Origin: Gigantopelta aegis
Taxonomy: Eukaryota; Mollusca; Gastropoda; Neomphalida; Peltospiridae
NCBI RefSeq assembly: GCF_016097555.1
Contig: NC_054702.1
Span: 88,210,102 to 88,274,101 of the forward strand
Direction: 5' to 3'
DNA: 64,000 nt
Below the pieces are notes generated by a model that saw only the letters and a program-made list of their open reading frames with translations, was not told where the DNA came from and made no database searches. This document shows, in pieces, positions 46,601-57,870 of this stretch. The position numbers and the translations under genes are program-made. How positions within the stretch are numbered: the stretch's first letter is position 1; every line of letters starts with the position of its first letter.

Positions 46601-49600
46601 ATGAGTTTTCACGATTGTCCTTTGAGGAGACATTAGGTTTTCTAAATGCTTCATGCCCTAAGGTCTGATTTAATTCAGTTGTCTGTGGGCTCTGGCCCTT
46701 TACATTTATTAATGTCCCGAAGTAAGGAATGTCATCTACACTGTTTTCGGATGCTGATTCAAGATAACCATAATTTCTTGGAGTTTCTGTACAAAACATG
46801 TCTTGAAGATTAGCTTTGTCATGACTGTTTCCTTGCGTATGGAAATGGATGTATTCTAGCCTTTTGTCACAGACAAGACCAATGATCTCTAGTGTCACAA
46901 GGGCAAATGCTCTGATGTCTGGAAGGAAAAACTGCTTCTTGTTGCTGACGCTCGACATGACACCACTCTGAAGTGAACCACATATCTGGGCATTCTCAAA
47001 ATCTCCAATAGCTGCTCTCAGAACCAGGCGCTGTGAAAAATAAACATGAAAATATCAAGCCTAATCTATAAAAGATGAATGTAGTGAACAACAAAAGGTA
47101 AAATGGAAAAAGAAAATTGTTTTTTTAAGATTGATCATGATTAATATTTTTCGTTTACATAATAATTTAAAAGCAGATTTTGAACATAATTTCATGTGGT
47201 ATAATATATCTAATAATAAAATAACACAGATGGAAATGCTTTTAGAAACAGTGTATATACTATCGATATTGGTCCTCACAATATGTTAATAACTTAAAAG
47301 TTGTTTCTTAATTAGACCCATTAAATAGTGTACATCATGAAATATTTATAGTTTCATTATTAAACAGATGCTGAATTAAAACGATTTCGATCATATGCAC
47401 AGATTCTATCAAATGTTTTAGGTATAGTGTGTGTGTGTGTTTAGTTTTTTTAATGCAATGATTATTTGGTCAGTGACCCTGTGTATGACAAAATGTTAAA
47501 CTGATACTATTTTTCAACCTTTACTCCTGGCAATAGGATTGGAAATTGTTGCCCTCGATCCAATCTGCCAATTCTTTAGAAATGATAAAGCTATTACCTC
47601 AAGTGAACCTTTGAGATACACGGTAGCAGACGAGAGGTTCTGGTGAAGGATGTTCTGTTCATGCAGACACGACAGCCCCTCGGCAATGTCGTGAATAATG
47701 GTTTTCTGACACGGCTCGGGGAGGGGAATGTCTAGATGAGCCAGGAAATCCCCCAGAGTGCCACTGCTCGTCCATTCCATGCATATGAGTCTGGGAAAAT
47801 TAATTATAATATTTAATATAATATCAGAGGTGGAAAATGTAATTTTAATATATTAATATGGTATCAGACAAACAAGAGTTATTCGATATTAAGATGAGCC
47901 ACCAGTGGAAAAGCTTCACTGTGTAACACAATCAAGTTTAAACGATATCAGATCTCCTTAAACGTGAACAAATACTGGTACATATTATTATTATTATTAT
48001 TATTATTATTTGTTTTTAAATGGTAACCGTTTTTAAAGCAGACTCTCAAACTCTCTTATGATACACGACGTCCTGCTATAAAATTGACTAATAAAAGGAG
48101 AATTATTAACAAGTTTTAAACCATACTGGAAATCTCCCCCCCCCCCCCACACACACACACACTAATTTTATTATTTAGGAAGTACGTTTGTTACAAAACT
48201 GCTCCCTATTATCTCAGTCAGCAAAATAGTGGATTGTCTCCTGGATGGTTGCTGGTTCAAGTCCTTTGACCGGAGTGTAAGTTAGTTGCATACAAACCTG
48301 GAATCGCTGGTGACGATTTCTCCTGTAATCAGCATCATGGTGTCATAGTAGGGGTTGTTGTTGTTTGTCCACAGACACTGCAAGAGGCTGGCGTTCTGAA
48401 TCTTCCTCATCATCCCCAGGATGACGATCTCTTGGGCCCACGACTTCAAGTTATCCAAGGAGTAGACTTTCAACAAGCCGTGCTTCAACATACCCTTCCC
48501 AACAGACCACGTAGCCTTCATGCGTAGTTTTCCTGGCCCCTGTAAACAGTATAGATGATTTATTACCCACTGCAAATGTACTTGACATCACCAGTCTGCA
48601 GCAGTTTAATTGTAATAGTACATACAACACTATACGGGTATTTGGAGCAGACACCAGCGGAAAGGAAGAAGGAAATGTTTTATTTAACGACGCACTCAAC
48701 ACATTTTATTTTACGTTATATGGCGTCGGACATACGGTTAAGGACCACACAGATATTGAGGGAGGAAACCCGCTGTCACCACTTCATGGGTTACTCTTTT
48801 CGATTAGCAATAAGGGTTTTACATGCACCATCCAACAGAGAGGATAGCACATACCACGGCCTTTGATGTACCAGTCGTGGTGCACTGGCTGGATCGAGAA
48901 ATAGCCCAATGCGCCCACCGACGGGGATCGATCCCAAACCGACCGCGCATCAAGCGAGCGCTTTACCACTGGGCTACACCTCGCCCCAGACACCAGCGGG
49001 TCTGATCTATGCTTAGCCATTTGAGTTATATTCTGGCATTTTTCATGAAATTGTTAGTAACCTAGTGCATATTCAAATACATATGCTTAAAGTGTCAGAA
49101 TTCATATAGCATTTAACCATAACGTTCTGATATCTCAACAAGGCATTTCATAACCGATACTATACTAAGTTAGTGATAATTGTATATAGTCGAAATTAAA
49201 ATAATGAAGCCACAACAGAAATCGAAATCAAAAGCATACTCGCACTTTGAAATACCGGTATCACTCCCACCTCACGATAAATAATATATCAGTACTTGAT
49301 ATTGTGAATATTAGACTTTATTTCATAATCATGTATGACAAAGGTGTCGAAAAATGTAGACCTATATGGATCTAAAATAGAAATCGAATTGTGTTTTATG
49401 TTAAATACATCATCTTTGTTATAAAATCCAAATAACCGTTTGAAACACTAACACCCTCCCCCCAAAAGAAGAAGAAAACCAAACGAGAGAAAAACGGAGA
49501 AAAACAAAACTAGAACAGTATTTGCATTGCCTGATATGTTGCTTCTTAGTTTCATGTTATTAGAAACCTTGAAACACCCTATTTTTCAGTAAGCTTTGCA

Positions 49601-51601
49601 TGCGACTATTCGTGCGAATGGCGACAATCGTGACATCAGATAGCACTTACACCGTTTTGAATCACGTGTTCAATATATCAAATTTCGAGCGAAGCAAAGA
49701 AATATTACTATTATCTTCTAATCTCAAGCATATTGAAAGAAGGACAACTAAGTTTAACTTACATGTATAAGATATACAATATGTTAAATGATTTGGTCAT
49801 CAATGTAGGCAATAACTGTTTACTGGTTAAGCACAGACAGTAAGGGTATTCTAGTTATCGTGCATTTAAAAATGTGTAATTAAAGTTTATATGGCGATTT
49901 AGCTACTTACGTAATTCAATATCTTCACAACACTGGTGCAATTATACACAAATCCAACCAGTTGTTTGGTGATAACAGGATTCATGACAGCAATGAATGA
50001 CACGGATTTTACAGCATTCAACCCACAAAATCTATATACAATTAAACCATAACCAACACATTTGTCTGTATATAGTCCAGATGTCATGTTTGACATCAAT
50101 CTGTTATTGTAGGCACGCCAACCAGTCAAAGGAATAACCATCAGTAATCAGAACCGTACGAATAAGGACAGTATCTAAAACATCGAAAACCCATTTTCTT
50201 CCCAAGTTAATAACTGTGACTGTTTTGCTTCATTCTGGTGTCTCATACTATGGTAGATTAGCGTAGATACTCACATGTGCATTATGCTTCACTAACTAAT
50301 ATGAAGTGATTAATGACTGCATAGTGTTTATGGATTTTAGATGCCTGCTAGACATGTTTTTATATATTCTGACAAACGATAATGTGATTCTTTAAGCCTG
50401 ACGTTGCGCCACATTTAAATGAAACTCATTCTCAATAACATTTGTCACCAAACACGACAAACATTATTTTAAATATAATTGTAAATAATGTATAAAAGAT
50501 CGACCAACCGGTTTTAGTAATTCTCAAGCAACTTTTGCCTCGGTGTAAACTATAAAATTACAATAATCAAAATATACAGTACGCACCATCACAGTGAAAT
50601 TCATCTTTCAACAAAATGCTAAGATATTTTATAAGCACCATTTCTGTTTAATTACTCACCTCTATTTTTAAAAGTTCCAACTTTTTCAGTTTCTGGTGAG
50701 GTTCCTTTGCTTGCTGTTTGGTCTTGCAGCACAGGGTACTCCACAAAATCGTCTGAATATTGCTGAATATCGCGTGCAGCGTGATCAGAACGCTGAAGGC
50801 AATGATAATAATCCACTGAGGCACGACGCGTTTTGCTGAATTCGTGTACAAGACTATCGTGACCATGAAGAGAACCACGATCCATATCATTTGCTCCAGC
50901 AGGAGGAACTTCTGGAAAGTCTTACCCTGACCCAGCATCATCAGTTGCCAGATGTTAGGCGAGGACGCGTGTATCCGACCCTTGGCGCTCTTCCACAGTC
51001 GTAGAGCACACACCAGAGATAGGACCATGGACGATATGACCATCATCCAGAACAGGACCACAATGACGGCTCCGTATCCAGCCCCAGATGTGTTGGCGTT
51101 TTGTAGTGGAAAACAAGCTATGGGGAACGGGGTCTGGTGCTCGAAATATGTCATTGGGAGTAACGGGATGAATGATAAAAAAATAAATATTATCTTCTGG
51201 GGGATAATCAGTGTAGGGATGGGCCATTTCCGGTAACTGGAGTATCCAGACAGCCTCTCTGGATTCTGGATGAACATGAGAATGATCGCAGACAGGAAAT
51301 AAGTGAACAGGGTGTCGAGCACTCCGAACAGGATAAAGAAACCAGCACTATGGCAGAAATTGTTGATTCCGTTGTTGACGTAGGTAAGAAGGAGAGCCAA
51401 TCCCAGACCGAGAAACAAGTGTGAGATATCCAGCAGGGCTATGATGTATTTCCAAGTATCAGGAAGTGCGAATTTTAGTAAAAGTTTTGCTGCTATAGAA
51501 ATCATGTTGGCCAGCGTTCCGATCGCCGTGAGGGTAATCATTACTGAAACCAGGGCGCCCGTCGATTCTCCAAGAAACGGATCCGTTGTGTTAGACGCCA
51601 T
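43067..51601 (-). CDS. Seven-helix membrane protein fused to a pseudokinase with a giant C-lobe insertion (1548 aa, 5 coding exons)
   Basis: Spliced model: 51601-50660, 48539-48298, 47790-47598, 47030-43863, 43168-43067. All joins are GT-AG and phases match (0, 2, 0, 0). The start ATG is the first Met after an in-frame TGA, with no acceptor between. Residues 1-314 carry seven hydrophobic helices (about 16-42, 51-75, 84-110, 130-152, 177-202, 232-253, 262-287), an NTT glycosylation site, and C83/C163 placed like the TM3-ECL2 disulfide. No DRY, CWxP or NPxxY is present. Residues 315-515 look like a kinase: LLKVY (K338), E351 in SWAQEIVILGMM, hinge RLICMEWTSSGTLGDFL, HQN (444-446) for HRD and DFE (469-471) for DFG. 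A Ser-rich insert of about 950 residues follows, then CWLSDSPPSSAELVYRL and the stop. I infer a membrane receptor-like pseudokinase; ligand and partners are unknown. Two separate genes remain possible. Confidence 0.72.
43284..43312. repeat. (AC)n/(GC) microsatellite
   Basis: Short mixed ACACAC/GCGCGC tract in the last intron of the 7TM-pseudokinase gene. Confidence 0.85.
43456..43530. repeat. (CT)n microsatellite
   Basis: About 75 bp of CT repeat. Confidence 0.98.
43586..43640. repeat. (TA)n microsatellite
   Basis: About 54 bp of TA repeat. Confidence 0.97.
43863..47030 (-). CDS. 7TM-pseudokinase coding exon 4 (1056 codons: activation-segment remnant, insertion, C-lobe part)
   Basis: Starts RLVLRAAIGDFENAQICG (DFG to DFE) and FFLPDIRAFALVTLEIIGL (alpha-F-like). 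A long Ser/polar insertion follows: SLKELWLVREAKRKQYLIEC helix, RPKTS/RPSTA/RPQTA/RPATA cluster, CSCPTDEACSCQ, a basic patch and an acidic run near residue 1270. It ends VMKSKLQHAGRFGTIGNQ. An open frame of 3.2 kb in AT-rich DNA cannot be chance. Acceptor TTCACAG, donor CAG|GTAATT. Confidence 0.88.
47598..47790 (-). CDS. 7TM-pseudokinase coding exon 3 (hinge and catalytic-loop remnant)
   Basis: Encodes LICMEWTSSGTLGDFLAHLD, DIAEGLSCLHEQNILHQNLS and SATVYLKGSLE. The kinase pattern hinge, alpha-E, HRD-loop is clear, but HRD-x4-N is replaced by HQN-x4-T. Acceptor TTCCCAG, donor GAG|GTAATA. Confidence 0.85.
48298..48539 (-). CDS. 7TM-pseudokinase coding exon 2 (kinase N-lobe)
   Basis: Encodes GPGKLRMKATWSVGKGMLKH, GLLKVYSLDN, SWAQEIVILGMMRKIQ and LITGEIVTSDS. 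Acceptor TTTACAG at 48541-48540 (phase 0), donor CCAG|GTTTGT (phase 2). It has a putative VAIK-like Lys and an alpha-C Glu. Confidence 0.82.
48661..48987 (-). mobile_element. tRNA-derived SINE, head A, full length with target duplication
   Basis: A minus-strand SINE in coding intron 1 of the 7TM-pseudokinase gene. The head contains GTAGCCCAGTGGTAAAGCGC and box B-like GGGATCGATCCC. Flanked by identical 12-bp repeats AGACACCAGCGG at 48649-48660 and 48988-48999. Confidence 0.95.
49000..50659. other. Rest of coding intron 1, 7TM-pseudokinase gene
   Basis: AT-rich. An 80-codon minus-strand frame at 49899-50141 ends in a consensus donor (TAC|GTAAGT), but I find no in-frame acceptor joining it to exon 1. 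It is unassigned. Confidence 0.5.
50660..51601 (-). CDS. 7TM-pseudokinase coding exon 1 (membrane domain)
   Basis: Encodes MASNTTDPFLGESTGALVSV to KLKKLELLKIE: a short ectodomain, seven helices and a basic/helical linker. The donor GAG|GTGAGT at 50659-50658 is a strong consensus. Reading through it adds only VSN before a stop. Confidence 0.85.
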
Positions 51602-51946
51602 TGTTGTGTTATATAGAATGTGTCATATAATATGTGTCATATAGAATGCGTCATGTAAAACATGTTATAACTATCAGCAGGGGTACATTCCAAAGGATCC
51701 GTTTTTTAAAATCCCCAAAGATTAAATGTGTTATCAAGTCATCTTGAAGATTCACAAATATCAAATGTACATTTTGCATTTTGTTTTACTTTGTGGAAAA
51801 ATTAACACTTCACCGTAGCTCATCATGATTTGTTTTGTCAAATCATTTCTCCAATATTGTTTATCAGAACTGCTTTGTTCGTCCAACTCATTTGTAGTGC
51901 CTTATGGTTTAAGTCTCACTACTTCCAGTATCTCTGATGAATCTTT
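51602..51946 (-). other. Probable 5' UTR of the 7TM-pseudokinase gene
   Basis: An acceptor-like pyrimidine-rich TTTATGTTTTAG at 51948-51947 (minus strand) lies upstream of the ATG at 51601. This suggests the coding exon begins with a UTR segment spliced to an upstream non-coding exon. Confidence 0.4.
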
Positions 51947-51977
51947 CTAAAACATAAAAAAGAAATACATTATTATA

Positions 51978-52625
51978 TAGAACTTACTGTTCCAGACAAT
52001 TTTAAAATATAAAAAATACCATATTTGTAGTGTGTAGTGGTGTATTCATTCTTGCGTCAAACAGAACTATTGGAACTTACTGTTCCAGACAACTTTAAAA
52101 TATAAAAACTTCCATATTTGTAGTGTGTAGTGGTGTATTCATTCTTGCGTCAAACAGAACTATTGGGATTTACTGTTCCAGACAATTTTAAAATATAAAA
52201 ACCACATTATTTGTAGTGTGTAGTGGTGTATTCATTCTTGCGTCAAACAGAACTATTGGGACTTACTGTTCCAGACAACTTTAAAATATAAAAACGACCA
52301 TATTTGTAGTGTGTAGTGGTGTATTTTTTCTTGCGTCAAACAGAACTATTGGGACTTACTGTTCCAGACAACTTTAAAATATAAAAACTACCATATTTGT
52401 AGTGTGTAGTGGTATATTCATTCTTGCGTCAAACAGAACTATTGGGACTTACTGTTCCAGACAACTTTAAAATATAAAAACTACCATATTAGTAGTGTGT
52501 AGTGGTGTATTCATTCTTGCGTCAAACAGAACTATTGGGACTTACTGTTCGAGACAATTTTAAAATATAAAAACTACCATATTTGTAGTGTGTAGTGGTG
52601 TATTCTTGCGTCAAACAGAACTATT
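51978..52625. repeat. 93-bp tandem array, 7 copies, upstream of the 7TM-pseudokinase gene
   Basis: The motif GTTCCAGACAA starts at 51989, 52082, 52175, 52268, 52361, 52454 and (as GTTCGAGACAA) 52547, an exact 93-bp period with few substitutions. On the minus strand each unit reads GGAACAGTAAGT, a donor-like sequence (one copy has GTAAAT). Confidence 0.96.
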
Positions 52626-54724
52626 ATGACAGACGACACGTACTTCAGAAGAGAATAATTACAACAGGCAGAGAATAGTGTTTGATATCGCATGTCTGGT
52701 CACACACACACAGCCTTGCTATCTGAGATTACTACTGACAGGGGATCATGTTTTGTTACAGGTGTAATCTCCAGATTTGGGAATTATGTAATAGAGCGCA
52801 AGGCAATATGTTGAAGACACGTGCAGGTGCATACCCGGATAACACAATATTTAGTCTGTCGAGAATACTAGTTTCAGCATTGCATTTCTACGATAACATA
52901 GTGTTTCCACTAACACTGAATATTTAGTAGAAGACATTTAATCAAAATGTTTTCAAACTAGATGAAGTAGAAAATACTCTAGTATAACGCTTTAACTCCC
53001 AGAAATAAACTATAAGAACTTAATAAGACATAATAATAAATGGCACTTGGTATAAGCTATAATAATAAATGGCACTTGGTATAACAACCACCTGCATTCA
53101 AACGGCAAATTAAGAGATGTGATTTATCAGCTTTTTATATAATTTGTTTTCACACGAAATAAATTGGATTTAATCTGAAATGCTGAAAAATTAACTTTAT
53201 TTTGGTATGATTTAGAATTTTCAGGTTTTAAAATGTCATATCATCCTTTATTTTTAATTTTGTATCACATCCCTGCACGTCATAATTATATCTATTTTAT
53301 ACACAGTTTATGTTTTGTAAATCCCTTTACAGGCCCATGTGTTTGTATTTGACTGTGCTGATAATATAAACAGCGGCCAACAGAGAGACACATGCAATAA
53401 CAATGTAGCGTTCCTTAATGTGAAAACTCCAGAGCTACACAAATAGCGCAGTACAGATATGGACGTTATAGATTATTTGTGAATGAAAGTAAATCAAGCA
53501 AAATGTTTATTGTGGGTAACACACAAGCGAGGTCCAACACCAGCACAGACAGGTACACCGACAAACAGCCGCAATAATAAACACACAAAGAACAAGAATA
53601 TGTTGAAAACAACCCTGCCCTACCTGTCAAATAAAGACACAAAGAATTAGATTATGTTGAAAATCAACTAAAAACGAATTTACCAAACATAAGTGACTGT
53701 TAAAAATGAACCAGAAGACGAATTTGCCCTGCCTGTCAACGAGTTCATACCGTATCATATAGTTACAAAGAAAAATGTCATTAAGTTGTAAAACATTTTT
53801 TGCTGAATTATAATTATTAAAGCAATAACACACTTCACATGATCTCTTATAACTACATAAGGAGTTATTTTCCCAGGTTACCAAGGTTTGGGTTAGAACT
53901 ATTATTTTAGCTCAGATCATATTAAAAACAGTTTACATGGGTACTATTTAATAGTTTGCAACCTTTTTAAACGTAGCAAGGAATTCTTAAGATTCCAAAC
54001 TATTGCTTAGTTACTGTATGGTGTTTGTATTTAATTCATATCCTATCTATGCTGATTGAATTAAATATATAAAGCATGCTTGTTGTTACTAATATATAAC
54101 AAGTATGACCTTTATTGTACTTAAAACCCCCAGCCAAACAACAACAAAAATAAATAAATAATAATTTAAAAAACCCAATACCTGGTACGTCAAGTTTGAA
54201 TCTTGTTATAATAATGCACACTTAATAACGAAACCATTGGTGTAATTCAATTTTTATCTCTGTACAAGGCAGAGTGCGGGGATATTTTAAAAATATAACA
54301 ACTACAAACTCAATACAAACATGTTTACCCATTCACTTCTGAGAACATTCCAAACTATAATAAGAATACTTTGTATTCATCTTCAGCGAAGGATTAAATA
54401 GGAAAAAATCTCATTTTGAAATAAAATATGTATAATCCAAAGTTAAAGTTATATTATCAACAACACGCACCGTATTGATCGCGGCTTTCCTGTTGGTTTG
54501 GGCCTTGTAACGTACACTTCACTGAACACTTTGTCCGCCAGTCCGCGCTGCCTGATCATTATGGGTTTGCTCATACAAAAGACCAACATGATACGCAGGT
54601 AAAGAATTCCATTTGAAGAAGGGCCGGGTGGGATATTGGAAACCGTCCAAAGGAAACACCGTTCTGCCGGGTAGGAACCAATATATATCTAATAACAGTC
54701 CGGCTTCGCGGCCATCTCGTTAAG
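52626..54724. other. Upstream region of the 7TM-pseudokinase gene
   Basis: No coding frame recognised. It includes a small direct repeat at 53034-53085 (AATGGCACTTGGTATAA twice) and a donor-like ACG|GTGCGT on the minus strand near 54468 that could end a non-coding exon. Confidence 0.4.
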
Positions 54725-54846
54725 TTCTTAATTGTCAAACGTGCTTTATCACAGGGCGATTTTAAAGAACGATTTACCATGTCAGGTTCTTAATTATCAA
54801 AGGTGCTTTATCACAGGGCGATTTTAAAGAACGATTTACCATGTCA
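54725..54846. repeat. 61-bp tandem duplication
   Basis: Two adjacent near-identical copies containing TGCTTTATCACAGGGCGATT and AAAGAACGATTTACCATGTC. Confidence 0.93.
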
Positions 54847-55229
54847 GACTCTTAGTAAAGACCGAGTTTAAAGTACCATTCTTAACGTCATTGGCTGGTT
54901 GTACCAACGTTAGTTAGCTTAACCAGTGGTTAACACGCACATAATGTGGAAACTTGACTTAGAACAAACAAATATATCGAAACATAATCAAATGTAAAGT
55001 TTATCAAAGGGTGACTTTAAAGAACACGTTATCCAAACATGTAAACAGTAAACAGAATGTACATCCTGCAATACACATCATAAGTCGATCAAAACAATCA
55101 TGTGACACGAATGACTGAATGGACAAGGACTGAAATGAGAAAGTGGACTGCAAAAGATGTCACCAGAACGAGTAGAGAATAAATGATGAATCCAACAAAA
55201 CAAAACAAATAACAGTACACTAATTGCGA

Positions 55230-55490
55230 CAAAATGACCACAGCAAAAACAATGTGCCGTGGAAAATAGTCTCTATGGTATTTTCCACAGCAGGTTTGCA
55301 GTGAATGTGTAAGATAGGATTTTAATGTTTCAGTAACATAATGAATGAATGAATAAATAAATAATTAATTAATAGAAAATGTAGAAAATTGAAAGTTCCA
55401 CGGTGCAATAAATGCCGCCGAAAATTGAAAACCCCGCAATCTCCACGGTATTGCTGTTGACGTGATTGTTTGCCAAGGTTAAATATATTA
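55230..55490. repeat. CCACGGCA-motif dispersed repeat
   Basis: ACCACAGCAAAAACAATGTG, TGCCGTGGAAAATAG, GGTATTTTCCACAGCA and CAATCTCCACGGTATTGCTG relate it to 28560-28700 and 31690-31835. Confidence 0.4.
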
Positions 55491-56326
55491 TGGGGTTTTT
55501 TCTTCAAAAAAAGAACAAACACATGACCCTTCAATCAGCAGATTAAGACCTTTCATATTATTAACTACCGTTCAGACTTCACATAAACATTTTAATGTTA
55601 TTAAGTGACCGAAGTATTACATTCCATAGTTCTGTAAGAGAATATATTGAACACGTGGACTGAGTTTACTTTTATGACCTCATGTCTATTAAATGATCAC
55701 GTTTTATAGTTATAGTAAATAATGGCTGTCCGATTTTAGACGATTTCTGCTGCTGAGAAAGTAATACCAGATTAGTGTTTTGTGGAATTAATCCAGAAAC
55801 GTCAATATAAACATTAGTGTATAACGTAAGAACATTTCGCAACGTAACGCAACACGACGAATGACAGGAGTGTAGATCACACAAAAACACGTGACAAACC
55901 GAAAAGATATTGCGACTATGAACTATTGAAAACTGTTGTAGGGTTACGAGAGCTCTAACTTGATTGTTTACTACCACGGGAATAAATCTTCGACAGGAGA
56001 TTATTTGAAATATTAACCTCCATACTCTACCCACCAGTACAACCCCCAACAAAAATCGCGCCTTTACACAAGGTTAATCTAAAAGGTGTATGCTTATATG
56101 AATCTACAGTTATTTTTGCAAGGTTGGTTTTGATGTAATTTTATTTTATTCATGGCCGAAGTAAAGTTCCTTAATAAAGATTTGGATTTTGTGTGTGATT
56201 TACATTTATTCTGTTTTATTTTATTTTACAAATATTTTATTTTATTATGTAGGTAATGAAGATTAAAACAGTCTGATTGCTTGTAAAATCGGTACAGCTG
56301 TATAGTTGATCTATCTGGAAGAGCAC
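55491..56326. other. Intergenic stretch
   Basis: No gene or clear repeat. The minus-strand 126-codon frame at 55672-56052 has no recognisable domain. Confidence 0.4.
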
Positions 56327-57563
56327 TGTCACGGGGATTCTATAATTCCCGTAACTGAATAAAACACGATTATCAAAATATCTCTCCTAACTGTATATCT
56401 ATTAGATCTCTCTGTAACAGGCTGTTAAACCCTAGTATGGCTCGTCTCTAGGTATGATCAGAGATACGATCTTATATAAAGTATATGTAATATAGCACGT
56501 TTAGTTCACTAGAAACACAACAAAACACAATACACTTTGGAATCTGTATTAACCTACGCTGACAAATGTACAGCCGTAGTAGTTAATTAATAACAACAAT
56601 AATAACAACCCAGAACTGATCACTTAATTAGTTAATCTCTAGGTGTCTAGTTACACAATATGCGAATCACTTCACCGTGACACAACACCCACACGTGTGA
56701 TAATTGAGAACCGCTTCCAGGAGAAGTTAATGAATAAGGGAATTACAACACCATTCCTAACTGGTTAATTTTTAATTAACCCTTACTACTCGTTCAGTAA
56801 CGTATGATAATTTAGAGACGCTTCTTGGGGAACTTAATTAATAAAGGAATTACAGCTCTATTCCTAACGGGTTAATTTTTAATTAACCCTAACTACTCAT
56901 TCAGTAACCTTGTAACACAGAATTAATACTGGTACCTATCACAATAAAGACAATAACCTACAGTTTACCTAGGTCTTCTAGGATGACTGGCTAAGCTTTA
57001 TATTACCAAATACTCGTATAAAATATAGAACAGTAAGACTACGATTTACTTCGTCAGATGACCGAAGACACTGTCTAAAGAATATTGGTATAATACAGTA
57101 TTAAAATATTTAAAGTCACATCAATCACATCAAGGTTATACACAGAGCAGAAATAATATTTACCAAGTCCTAACGGACTACGTTCCCGGGAAGCTTCCTT
57201 TTTCGTTCTCCTCATAACTCTAAAAAACTAGCTATTTATTATAAAATCAGAAATTCGCCTGGGGGTACAAGGCGGTACCTCCCCCTATCATCTGATATTT
57301 CCACCGCGACCAAGCGGTATTATTTCTCTCTGATCGTCAGACTTACTGACGCCATCGTCGCCAAATCACGGTTGTAAAAACCGCACTCGCAGAGGTATTA
57401 CGTAACTACTCGCCACATGGCCTCCGCACCTGGCTAAGGGTGTGTATTAGGCGTACCGATCGAGGACCGTCGCGCAGAAGTATTACGTAACAAGTGCACA
57501 CGACCCTCTAAAACAATTAATATCGCCACAGGCGAAAAGAAATTAAGAGCATGTACCGTCACA
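56327..57563. mobile_element. Solo LTR of a retrotransposon
   Basis: 1237 bp beginning TGTCACGGGG and ending CCGTCACA (5'-TG...CA-3', near-complementary tips). Flanked by a 5-bp direct repeat AGCAC at 56322-56326 and 57564-57568. No gag, pol or primer-binding site adjoins it, so it looks like the product of LTR-LTR recombination. A TATATAAAG box near 56473 and AATAAA near 56942 would suit a plus-strand U3-R, but orientation is not certain. Confidence 0.82.
56699..56908. repeat. 107-bp direct duplication inside the LTR
   Basis: Two copies with period 107 share GGTTAATTTTTAATTAACCC, CATTCCTAAC/CTATTCCTAAC and TTCAGTAAC blocks, a pattern typical of U3 enhancer-like duplications. Confidence 0.85.
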
Positions 57564-57570
57564 AGCACTG

Positions 57571-57722
57571 AGAGTTTGTTTTGTTTAACGACACCACTAG
57601 AGCACATTGATTTGTTAATCATCGGCTATTGCATGTCAAACATATAGTAATTTTGACATAGAGAGGAAACCAGCTACATTTTTTTTCATTAATAGCAAGG
57701 GAATCTTGTATATGCACCATCA
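57571..57722 (-). mobile_element. SINE fragment (3' half, tail b)
   Basis: Minus strand tail: CAATGTGCTCTAGTGGTGTC and GTTAAACAAAACAAACTC, body GATGGTGCATATACAAGATT. It directly abuts the solo LTR. Confidence 0.7.
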
Positions 57723-57870
57723 GCATTTAGAGATGCAATTTTAAGCCCTGTTAGCTTGTCTTGGACAGAACTCTCTGGCAAAGTCAGATGTTGTGCCCAC
57801 GACCGGCGTGATTGAACAATTTTCTGATGAAAGCACGCCAACAATTTCCCATACCAATACCCTGCCCTTA

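Noticed and set aside
49899..50141. 80-codon minus-strand frame ending at TAC|GTAAGT between exons 1 and 2 of the 7TM-pseudokinase gene
   Set aside because: It has a good donor, but every upstream acceptor I tried gives a stop when joined in phase to exon 1, and the protein shows no domain. Direct joining of exon 1 to 48539 is phase-perfect without it.
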